Positions 1-6,675 of a stretch of 10,806 nt of DNA are shown here, piece by piece (within the stretch, counting starts at the first letter, position 1; every line of letters starts with the position of its first letter). The notes below the pieces were generated by a model. It saw only the letters and a list, made by a program, of their open reading frames with translations. It did not search any database and was not told the origin of the DNA. The position numbers and the translations under genes were made by a program. Source of the DNA: Oligoflexus sp. (GTDB lineage: Bacteria; Bdellovibrionota_B; Oligoflexia; Oligoflexales; Oligoflexaceae); NCBI GenBank assembly GCA_030151925.1, contig JASLCY010000085.1:1-10806 (forward strand), given 5' to 3'.

Positions 1-1040
1 GCCTCATAGGTGACCTTGTAGACGCGATCCTTGTTCGAGGACCGCTTCGCCATCAGCTGGAAGCTGCGGTCGTCGCTGTTCGCGACCGCATTCTTCACAT
101 CGGCGCCGGCATTGAAGTCCGAGGCGTCGCAGGTGATCGACACGAGGCGGACGCTGGGGTTCTTGTCGACATTGTCCTTCACCGAGATCGTCGCGTTCAC
201 GCTCACGAGCTGGTTGTTCGCCTGAACGCTGCTCGGGCTGAGCGAGACCGAAAGGGTCGGCGCGACCTTGTCGGGGCCTTGAACGATCTTGATGGTCTGC
301 GTCGCGTAACTGGTGTTGCCCGCGGCATCCATGATCTGGTACTGGACGATGTAATCCCCGATCTTGTCGGCCAGGACTTGAAACGACCTATCATCCGTCC
401 CGATCTGCGCATCCTTGATCTCTTTGCTGAAATCGAAGTCCGCACGGCTCGACTTGATGCTCTCCAGCGAGATCACCGGCGCCGTGTCCTGGTCGTCGCT
501 GCTGACGAGCTTAGCCGTCACGGTATGGAAAAGCGTATCGCTCTCGAGAGAAGCCGGCGAAAGGCTCAGGCTGAGCTGCGGAGCCGCCGTATCCCTGAGG
601 ATGGGCGCCTTGTATTGCCAGACCTTGGCATTAGCCCGATAGATGCAGGCATAACCCGATCTCAAGGCGGCATTGACGTTCTGAACGGTCACCGAGAATC
701 CGGTGAGCCTCTGATCGCTCGCGCTGCCTTCCCAATGGATCAACGCGCGGCCTTCGTCCGAGAGCCTCACCGAACTCTTAAAACTCGCGGGCGCGGGGAT
801 CTGCGGATTGACGCCGAAGAGCTTGGCGTCCAGGCCCGGAGCGCCCGAACAGACTTCCTTACGGCCGATTTCTATCGCCGTCACCGGCTGGGAGCTCTTG
901 TTCTGCAGCACGTAATCGTACTTCACGCCGGCCTGGGTCTGAGTCTCGGTGACAAAGAGATTGACCCAGCCGTCCGCGGCCGCCGAGGCATGTTCCGCGG
1001 CGAGGAGAGCAACGAGACTGAGCAGGATATTCTTCAACAT
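1..1040 (-). CDS. Exported protein with tandem Ig-like domains, partial (3' end beyond the window)
   Basis: I read this frame from the reverse complement: it is open from an ATG at 1040 to the left edge, giving 346 residues without a stop. Residues 1-20 form a Sec signal peptide (charged MLKN start, hydrophobic LLSLVALLA, likely cleavage after ASA). Residues 21-148 are an unrecognised domain with two cysteines (63 and 131). Then come two copies of a ~105-residue module, about 150-252 and from 255 on. Each opens with an APxLSxSLSP-type strand and carries DDRSFQ (residues 215-220 and 322-327); the first ends in a Y-x-I-x-DAAGN-like strand typical of bacterial Ig-like/HYR domains. It probably acts at the cell surface or outside the cell in adhesion or scaffolding, which is inference. 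It lies 12 bp after the TSP3/M15-like gene behind a strong Shine-Dalgarno, so the two are very likely one operon. No enzyme motif is visible. Confidence 0.85.
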   Translation of the reverse strand, partial: MLKNILLSLVALLAAEHASAAADGWVNLFVTETQTQAGVKYDYVLQNKSSQPVTAIEIGRKEVCSGAPGLDAKLFGVNPQIPAPASFKSSVRLSDEGRALIHWEGSASDQRLTGFSVTVQNVNAALRSGYACIYRANAKVWQYKAPILRDTAAPQLSLSLSPASLESDTLFHTVTAKLVSSDDQDTAPVISLESIKSSRADFDFSKEIKDAQIGTDDRSFQVLADKIGDYIVQYQIMDAAGNTSYATQTIKIVQGPDKVAPTLSVSLSPSSVQANNQLVSVNATISVKDNVDKNPSVRLVSITCDASDFNAGADVKNAVANSDDRSFQLMAKRSSNKDRVYKVTYE

Positions 1041-1044
1041 GATG

Positions 1045-1052
1045 CCTCCTCC
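1045..1052 (-). promoter_or_regulatory. Strong Shine-Dalgarno GGAGGAGG between the two exported-protein genes
   Basis: On the minus strand the TAA stop of the upstream gene (1055-1053) is followed at once by GGAGGAGG, then CATC and the ATG at 1040. It confirms this start codon and suggests coupled translation of the pair. Confidence 0.8.
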
Positions 1053-3509
1053 TTATGGATAGATTTTGTTAAAGTGGGACGATTCGCCGTCCAGGATCGC
1101 CTTGAACAATCCGCAGGCCTTCGCATCGTCGCCGCCGCCACCTCTCGGATCGAAGATATCCACCGCATCGCCCCTATCGTGGCCGTTGAGCGATTCACGG
1201 GGATACTGGGTCATTCCATGATAACCGGAGACGTGCACGTTGTAATCATTCAGCAGCGCCTGGCATGCGTAAGCCTTGGAACCCGCCAGGCTCTGCAGCA
1301 GCTCGCGGTTCTCCCACGCTTTGATCAGGTGGGCCTGATAGAGCGGCGACACGTATTCGGAGCGGATGGACGAACCCTCATGGCTGCGCACGTAGCAGGC
1401 CGCGCGGGCATCCAGGTCAGGACTCGTCACGACCACCGCGTTCAGGTTCTTTTCCATGGCGTAGGCGTTATAACCTTCCGAGCCTTGGCAAACCGAACCG
1501 TATTTCTTGCCGGCAGCGTCCACGACATCCACGGGAGCGTTGCAGGGCGCCGCCTGTCCCGCTGCGACGAGCTGCTGGTAGAACTCGGCTGTAAGGGCCG
1601 CGAAACTGGGCACGGGGCAGGTCGATGAAGCCGGCGCCGCGTTCATATCTTCATTTGAGCAGCCATGGTTCTGAGCCGAACCTGGAGTCCTCGGACAGAA
1701 ATCATCGGCATCCTTCACGCCGTCCCCATCGCTATCGAGTTGTCCCGAAGCGCAGCCGCAGGTGAGAGAGCCTTTGTCGCATTGGTGACTGACGGCCTCG
1801 CCCAGCGGAGTGCTCGGGCACATATCGATCGCATCGGGGATGCCGTCGTGGTCCGCATCGACCTCGCTGCGGAGGCAGCCGAGGTATTTGCCGCCGAATT
1901 CGCTCTTATTGCGAATGATATCCGCATAACGTTCGGGGATCACCTGGCCGTTGCCGTCGAGCACGTTGCTGGCTCGGCAATCGATCTTGCCGTCAGAGTA
2001 TTCCAAAGCATCCTCGATGCCGTCGCCGTCGCTATCGAGGCCGCAGCCCTGGGCGTTCACGGCAGCGCCGGGCGGGGTCAGAGGACATTTATCCAGGCGA
2101 TCGGGAACGCCGTCGCCGTCCGAGTCGAGCTCACAGCCCTTGGCATCGACGATAGCTGGGAAAGGCGTGTTCGGGCACTGATCCAAAGGCCAGGGCACGC
2201 CGTCCTTATCCTCGTCCTTGTCTTCGCAGATCGCTCCGGCCGCGGCATCGAACAGAGTGCCGTCCGAGCATTGGCACTGCATGCTATCGCTGGCGCGATG
2301 GCTGGAGCCTGGGCAGCTCAATTCGCAGCGGTCGCCGATCAGTTCCTTGCCCGCGCCGCAGTTCGCCGCGCAGCCTCGCAGCGAAGCATCAGAGAACGAC
2401 TCGGGGAATACCGCGGTACCCGCTGGAGTCGACGGGCACATATCGATTTCGTCGGCGACGCCGTCGTTATCCGCATCGTTTTGAATCACGCAGCTTACGG
2501 CCACGGTCGCGTCGGCGGCATAGGGCTGCTCATCGAAACTCACCGCTTCCTCATTGCCGCCGCAGTCGCCCGCCGCCTTCCACTCGGCATAAGCGCGACC
2601 ATAATCACGGCTCGAATAAGGACCGACCACGCGGCCGTCGGCGCAGTGCGCATAGACATCGGCCTGCTGCGCGTAACGCAGATTCATGATGGTCGTGGCA
2701 GCGGCCTTGAGGTCGTCGCCCTGTCCCATGACGGGAGCCGGACCGCTGGCGCTCATGCGGAAGATTTCGGTCGCGGCCTGGGCGCCGTTAACCCGACCCG
2801 AGACCACCGCGGTGCATTGCTTGGTGATCGACATGCCTTTGGTGCCTTCCGCAGGCCAGTCCTTAGGCGCGAAACAGCCGCGATTCGCGCCAGCGTCCTC
2901 GCCGACGAGGAGCGTGCCGCTTCTATGAATATCCCAGCCGAAGTTGGGGCCGGCCGCGGGCGAGTTATCGCACTTGTCATCCGCGCCGCCGAGGCCGTCG
3001 AGGTCGGCGTCGTTGGTAAAGGCCGCGGCCGTCTCTATACGGGAATCGAGCAGGACGTTCTCCTGCGAGGTGCGGAAAGGATCGGTGCCGCAATAGGACT
3101 TCGCCCATTCCATAGGCGTTTTTTCGGTCTGGGCCGCACTATAACGGCCTTGGTAGACCCAGGCGCGGCCGCCGCCGGCCACTGTCATGAAACATTCCAC
3201 GTTCGTGAATTGATAGCTCGGGCGCAGGAGATCGAGCTGATGCTCGAGGCTGGCCTGAAGATCGGCCTGGGTATCGCCCTGGCATTCGCAGCTTCCTTCG
3301 AAGGGATCGCCGGTCGAGACGTCGCGTTGATAAGCGGTCTGCCAGGCGCTGGTGCCTTTGATCATGACGCTGATGCGCCCCACGCCTCGATAATTATCGG
3401 TATCGTTCGGTAGAGCCGCGCTGCATACGTTGGTCGAGCAAAGACCATACGATGTACCGGAGAGGATCGTCGCTACTGTCGCCAGAACGATGGCATGAAG
3501 TCGATTCAT
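1053..3509 (-). CDS. Exported TSP3-repeat protein with C-terminal M15/hedgehog-type peptidase-like domain
   Basis: The product has 818 residues. Residues 1-22 are a Sec signal peptide without a proper lipobox. Residues 23-165 are cysteine-containing and unrecognised. Seven thrombospondin type 3 calcium-binding motifs of the DxDxDGxxDxxDxC kind begin near residues 166, 344, 432, 462, 492, 551 and 592, most ending CPxTP. A small cysteine-rich segment (380-430) lies between the second and third. The C-terminal ~190 residues end with VSGYHG (760-765), GHDRGDAVDI (776-785) and SSHFN (810-814). This resembles the SGYR / SxHxxGxAxD / late-His pattern of M15 and hedgehog-like zinc DD-peptidases, with H777, D784 and H812 as candidate zinc ligands. 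The usual SGYR arginine is His and the serine before the first ligand His is Asn, so activity is uncertain. Peptidoglycan or peptide cleavage outside the cytoplasm is inference. ATG at 3509 has AAAGGA about 5 nt upstream. Confidence 0.85.
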   Translation of the reverse strand: MNRLHAIVLATVATILSGTSYGLCSTNVCSAALPNDTDNYRGVGRISVMIKGTSAWQTAYQRDVSTGDPFEGSCECQGDTQADLQASLEHQLDLLRPSYQFTNVECFMTVAGGGRAWVYQGRYSAAQTEKTPMEWAKSYCGTDPFRTSQENVLLDSRIETAAAFTNDADLDGLGGADDKCDNSPAAGPNFGWDIHRSGTLLVGEDAGANRGCFAPKDWPAEGTKGMSITKQCTAVVSGRVNGAQAATEIFRMSASGPAPVMGQGDDLKAAATTIMNLRYAQQADVYAHCADGRVVGPYSSRDYGRAYAEWKAAGDCGGNEEAVSFDEQPYAADATVAVSCVIQNDADNDGVADEIDMCPSTPAGTAVFPESFSDASLRGCAANCGAGKELIGDRCELSCPGSSHRASDSMQCQCSDGTLFDAAAGAICEDKDEDKDGVPWPLDQCPNTPFPAIVDAKGCELDSDGDGVPDRLDKCPLTPPGAAVNAQGCGLDSDGDGIEDALEYSDGKIDCRASNVLDGNGQVIPERYADIIRNKSEFGGKYLGCLRSEVDADHDGIPDAIDMCPSTPLGEAVSHQCDKGSLTCGCASGQLDSDGDGVKDADDFCPRTPGSAQNHGCSNEDMNAAPASSTCPVPSFAALTAEFYQQLVAAGQAAPCNAPVDVVDAAGKKYGSVCQGSEGYNAYAMEKNLNAVVVTSPDLDARAACYVRSHEGSSIRSEYVSPLYQAHLIKAWENRELLQSLAGSKAYACQALLNDYNVHVSGYHGMTQYPRESLNGHDRGDAVDIFDPRGGGGDDAKACGLFKAILDGESSHFNKIYP

Positions 3510-3558
3510 AACATTCCTTTAGCAAGGCTAATAGAGAGCTCTGTCCCGGTCTGATTCC

Positions 3559-3685
3559 CTAGAAGCCGCCTCAGAAATGCGATGGCGTCGTTCTTCGTCG
3601 TCGGGCGCTCCTCATGTACCGATGCGTACACTCCGGGCGCCCTCCTCCTCGAGCCTAGCCCTCTCATTTATGAGATGACTTCTAG
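3559..3685. mobile_element. MITE-like palindromic element, probably IS5-family derived
   Basis: The left end (3559-3581) and the reverse complement of the right end (3663-3685) agree at 18 of 23 positions, starting CTAGAAG and continuing through CTCA and AAATG. Both outer edges are CTAG, which fits the YTAR target duplication of IS5-family elements; since CTAG is palindromic, duplication and repeat end cannot be told apart. The interior is symmetric about the same centre: GGGCGC (3603-3608) pairs with GCGCCC (3637-3642), and TGTAC (3615-3619) with GTACA (3626-3630) around a 6-nt loop. There is no coding capacity. It would fold into a long interrupted hairpin in RNA and lies in the leader or promoter of the exported-protein operon. 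The family assignment comes from repeat pattern and target site only; a REP/BIME-like repeat is the alternative. Confidence 0.6.
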
Positions 3686-3841
3686 ATATTTTTGCTTCGA
3701 CATTTTTATCGGCCAGCTAAATGATTCCTAAAAATCCTTTCATAACAACATATTGCAAAGATGATTTTTCCGCCCGGCAGTTCCCGACCCTTAAGATTCT
3801 TGGCGTTTTTCCGACCAACCTCCTGCCCCTTACCCGTAGTC

Positions 3842-3846
3842 AGGAG
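3842..3846 (+). promoter_or_regulatory. Shine-Dalgarno AGGAG deciding the MCP-like start at 3853
   Basis: AGGAG lies 6 nt before ATG 3853. That favours this start over the ATG at 3721, which has no such site and would add 44 residues in front of the first membrane helix. Confidence 0.65.
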
Positions 3847-3852
3847 TCCTCT

Positions 3853-5709
3853 ATGTCGAGGCACAAGTTCATCGCCAGTCTCCTTTGGGCCGTGAGCCTT
3901 TTCACATGCGCATGGGCGATCTATATCCAATCCCCTGACGCCGCCCTCTATCAGCGCGGTGAGGAGCTCGCGAAAGTCAAAACCTCTCTCGAGCAGGTGG
4001 CCGGCGCCATGAACCAGGCGACCAGCGAGCAGCGGATCGTGGAACAGGCGGCCAAGAACCTGGACGGCATCGTCGAGGGTTCGACCCTGATCGAATCACG
4101 CGCCCTGCATATCGCGGCCTTCTTCTCGCTCCTCACCTTCGGTTTGGGTTGCCTCAACGTCTTCAGCCGCGGTCCGGGAAAAGCCGCCGTCGTCCGCCGC
4201 AGCGAAACCGAGGCGCAGCCTTCCCCGTTCGATCAGGAGTCTATCCAATCGGCCCTGGCGCATACGATCGAGGAGCTCGACCTGCTTAAACTCAAATTGA
4301 AGGCCACCGCCCCGCGCGATCGCCTCGCCTCCGACCGCTCGAATTCATTCGTGCCGAGCGACGAGATACTCGCGATCGAAAGCCAGCTCATCTTCATGAA
4401 GAGCCAGGCCCAGGCGCTGGCGGAACAAAACGCGGCTTGCCTCGAGAGCGTTCGTAAGCTCTCGACCGAAGCCGATGACGCGACGAACTTCGCGGCCGCC
4501 TCGCGCCTCGAATGGAACGCCCTGTCGATCCGTTTGAATCAGTTCAAGGAAAGCCAGGGCAAGGTCCGCGGCGAAGTCGATGCCATGAAGAAATCCCAGG
4601 ATTCGGTCCAGGAGCTCCTGCGCAAATCGCTCGAGTTCTCGGCCGATCATACCCAGCAGACCGAAAGGGCCAAGGATGACGCCCACCGCATGAACGAAGT
4701 CAGCCGCAGCACCACGGAGACCTTCGACAAGCTGATCCAGGCGATCGGCGAGACGTCGGGCGACGTGTCGCTGGCCAATAAGCTGATCAAGGCCCTCGCC
4801 GAACGCGCGAGCGAGATCGTCAATATCATCGACGTTATCGACGACATAGCCGAGCAGACCAACCAGCTGGCGTTGAATGCCTCGATCGAGGCGGCGCGCG
4901 CCGGCGAGCAGGGCAAAGGCTTCGCGGTGGTCGCCGCGGAAGTTCGCAACCTCGCGGTGCGTTCGTCGACGGCCACCCGTTCGATCACCGAATTGCTCGA
5001 GACGATCCAGGCGGAAGCGGACCAGGCCTCGAGCTGCCTCGAGAAGACCAACAACTCCGTGGTCATCGCCCAGGGCCGCATCGTCGACGTCGACAAACAC
5101 TGCCGCGAGGCGTCTCAGCTCTCGCGCCAGATCGTAGGCGCCGTGAGCGAAATGATCCGCATCACCGGCGAACACGTGGTGGATGTGCAGAACACCGAGA
5201 AGCTCGGCCACGACGTGAGCCGCATGACGGAGAAGATCCTTCGCCGCCTCGACGAGGTGGATGAGATCGCCGCCCAGATGCAGACGGAAAGCAACCAGCT
5301 CGCCGTCCAGACCGATCGCATCTCGAGGCTCATGAGCCGGCAATACTTCGCGATCCAATACGCCGAACGCCTCACCCAGGCTCAGCAGGAAGGCCTGAAG
5401 GTGATGACCGATCAGGGCACGCAGACGATCGCCAAGGCCCAGAGCCTCAGGACCCTGTTCGAGAATCAGCCGGGCGGCCTTGCGTCGGCCGGCAGCGAGC
5501 TCAGCGTCCCGGCCATGACCGAAGCCATGACGCATATCGTCGAATATTGCCAGACGAACCTCGATATCATCCGCGGCCGCTCCCTGACGGTCGGCGAGAA
5601 AGCCGCCGCCAACGCCCGCGACAGGTCGAACGGCGATAACATCATGCTCGAAGCGAGCCAGACGGAAACGGACGTCGAGATCAACGCCCCTATTCAGAAG
5701 GCAGGCTAA
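3853..5709 (+). CDS. Methyl-accepting chemotaxis-like protein, membrane-anchored, no sensor domain or HAMP recognised
   Basis: The product has 618 residues. Membrane helices lie at about 6-26 and 84-104, with only ~57 helix-rich periplasmic residues between them, too few for a usual dCache, sCache or four-helix sensor domain. No HAMP is recognisable after the second helix; a long coiled-coil region (about 125-320) follows instead. The MCP signalling hairpin is clear at about 325-375: IAEQTNQLALN, then EAARAGE, GFAVVA and EVRNLA, with E334 beginning the EQTN motif. This tip binds CheA/CheW in known receptors, so coupling to a chemotaxis array is expected. The canonical NLLALNA reads NQLALNA. 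A further ~240 residues of predicted coiled coil and a polar tail follow, with no CheR-binding pentapeptide (NWETF type) at the C-terminus. Its stop codon overlaps the flagellin start (TAATG). The family call is firm; the stimulus is unknown, and a non-chemotactic role is possible. Confidence 0.9.
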   Translation: MSRHKFIASLLWAVSLFTCAWAIYIQSPDAALYQRGEELAKVKTSLEQVAGAMNQATSEQRIVEQAAKNLDGIVEGSTLIESRALHIAAFFSLLTFGLGCLNVFSRGPGKAAVVRRSETEAQPSPFDQESIQSALAHTIEELDLLKLKLKATAPRDRLASDRSNSFVPSDEILAIESQLIFMKSQAQALAEQNAACLESVRKLSTEADDATNFAAASRLEWNALSIRLNQFKESQGKVRGEVDAMKKSQDSVQELLRKSLEFSADHTQQTERAKDDAHRMNEVSRSTTETFDKLIQAIGETSGDVSLANKLIKALAERASEIVNIIDVIDDIAEQTNQLALNASIEAARAGEQGKGFAVVAAEVRNLAVRSSTATRSITELLETIQAEADQASSCLEKTNNSVVIAQGRIVDVDKHCREASQLSRQIVGAVSEMIRITGEHVVDVQNTEKLGHDVSRMTEKILRRLDEVDEIAAQMQTESNQLAVQTDRISRLMSRQYFAIQYAERLTQAQQEGLKVMTDQGTQTIAKAQSLRTLFENQPGGLASAGSELSVPAMTEAMTHIVEYCQTNLDIIRGRSLTVGEKAAANARDRSNGDNIMLEASQTETDVEINAPIQKAG

Positions 5710-6629
5710 TGCCCATCATAGGCCCCAACAGCTCAACGAACGCCATGCTCCTCAATGAGCTGGACCGCAATCGTCGCGAGAACGCCGACAGCCTCAGCAA
5801 ATTGAGCTCGGGCCAGGTGTTTACGGCCGAGGATCCGCGGCCCGCCGAGCGCGCGATCGCCGAGGGCCTCGAACTCAAGCTCCGCGGCCTCACCACCACC
5901 AAACAAAACATCAACGACGGCGTCTCGCTGCTGCAGACCGCCGAAGCCGGTTTTTCCGAGGCGTCCAACATCCTGATCCGCATGAAGGAACTGGCGACGT
6001 CCGCGGCCTCCTCGACCCTGAACGACCAGGAACGCAAATTCCTGATGGTCGAGCACCAGGCGCTTTACGAAGAACTCAATCGCATCGCGTCGACCACCGA
6101 ATTCAACGGCATCCCCCTGCTCAACGGCTCCGACGAAAAAGCTCCGCAGAAGATGGTCCTCCGCGTCGGCGACGCGACCAACGTCGACGGGAAAGGCGAG
6201 AACCTGAATGAGATCGTCATGGACGGCCTCAAATCCATCGTGACGACCGCGGTCGGCCTGGGCATCAAACCGGTCAAGGACCTGCTCGGCGGCGACGACG
6301 GCGTTTCGCTCGAGGATGCGACCGAGCTGCTCGAGCCGGACGACGGCCGTTTCGCGACCATCTACGACCAGGCCCTCGACAAGATCGCCGGTTATCGCGC
6401 GCAGTACGGAGCGGTGCAGAACCGCCTCGATCGCGCGCGCGACTATAACGACGTCTCCTTCGAGAACATCGCCGCCGCCAAGTCCAAGATCTCCGACACG
6501 GATTACGCCCACGAAGTCTCGCGCATGACCCGCACCAACATCCTGTTCCAGACCGCGACCGCGCTGCTCACGCAGAACAACATCGCCGCCCGCATCGGGG
6601 TGAATCTCATCAATAGCCTCCTCTCCTGA
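5709..6629 (+). CDS. Divergent flagellin
   Basis: The product has 306 residues and the two conserved halves of flagellin. The N-terminal D0/D1 part (about 1-140) shows LSSG (32-35), NINDGVSLLQTAE (67-79), RMKELA (91-96) and ITEFNG-like STTEFNG (128-134). The C-terminal D1/D0 part (about 205-306) shows AVQNRLD (235-241), the NI-AAAKSKISDTDYA stretch (253-267), EVSRMTR (269-275), and ends NSLLS. The variable centre (about 141-205) is only ~65 residues, so any outer domain is small. The usual SAxDDAAGxAI after LSSG is replaced at the same length by TAEDPRPAERAI (39-50), an unusual substitution in a well conserved segment. No signal peptide is present, as expected for export by the flagellar type III apparatus. 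The start overlaps the receptor-like gene by one base, so translation is probably coupled. It could be a minor or specialised filament subunit rather than the main flagellin; that is inference. Confidence 0.9.
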   Translation: MPIIGPNSSTNAMLLNELDRNRRENADSLSKLSSGQVFTAEDPRPAERAIAEGLELKLRGLTTTKQNINDGVSLLQTAEAGFSEASNILIRMKELATSAASSTLNDQERKFLMVEHQALYEELNRIASTTEFNGIPLLNGSDEKAPQKMVLRVGDATNVDGKGENLNEIVMDGLKSIVTTAVGLGIKPVKDLLGGDDGVSLEDATELLEPDDGRFATIYDQALDKIAGYRAQYGAVQNRLDRARDYNDVSFENIAAAKSKISDTDYAHEVSRMTRTNILFQTATALLTQNNIAARIGVNLINSLLS

Positions 6630-6634
6630 GCCTG

Positions 6635-6643
6635 TGGTAAGAT
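6635..6643 (+). promoter_or_regulatory. Possible extended -10 element before the phosphatase gene
   Basis: TGGTAAGAT in the 46-bp gap after the flagellin matches an extended -10 (TGn plus a 4/6 TATAAT match). No -35 is visible. It may be chance, and the gene may simply be read through from upstream. Confidence 0.15.
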
Positions 6644-6675
6644 AGGGCGTCCGCGTTTTTGCTGGAGCCGAAGCC

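Larger units (their letters stand above)
3510..3852. other. Divergent intergenic region between the exported-protein operon and the MCP-like gene
   Basis: These 343 bp separate two divergent starts and must hold promoters for both. It contains the 127 bp palindromic element at 3559-3685. Beyond that, 3686-3840 is more AT-rich than the genes around it. On the minus strand 3713-3706 reads GCCGATAA, identical to the -10 consensus of flagellar sigma-28, but without a good -35. I see no convincing sigma-70 promoter for the plus-strand gene. The frame of the MCP-like gene stays open upstream to an ATG at 3721, but the residues between lack the character of coding sequence. Confidence 0.6.

Noticed and set aside
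2030..2110. Repeated GCCGTC-GCCGTC-type DNA repeats in 1850-2480
   Set aside because: They are the codons of the Asp/Gly-rich TSP3 repeats read from the other strand, not a CRISPR array or separate repeat family; spacing and units vary with the protein motif.
279..3413. Long plus-strand open frames opposite the two exported-protein genes (279-1628 and 1665-3413)
   Set aside because: They are antisense to genes with signal peptides and clear TSP3 and Ig-like repeats. Their translations are compositionally odd, lack any domain and have no ribosome binding site; they arise from GC-biased codons.
3721..3852. A 44-residue N-terminal extension of the MCP-like protein from ATG 3721
   Set aside because: No Shine-Dalgarno precedes 3721, the stretch is AT-rich unlike the gene, and ATG 3853 has AGGAG at ideal spacing directly before the membrane helix.
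6650..6660. GC-rich stretch followed by TTTTT between flagellin and phosphatase as a terminator
   Set aside because: The only stem available is three base pairs (GCG-TC-CGC), too weak for an intrinsic terminator.
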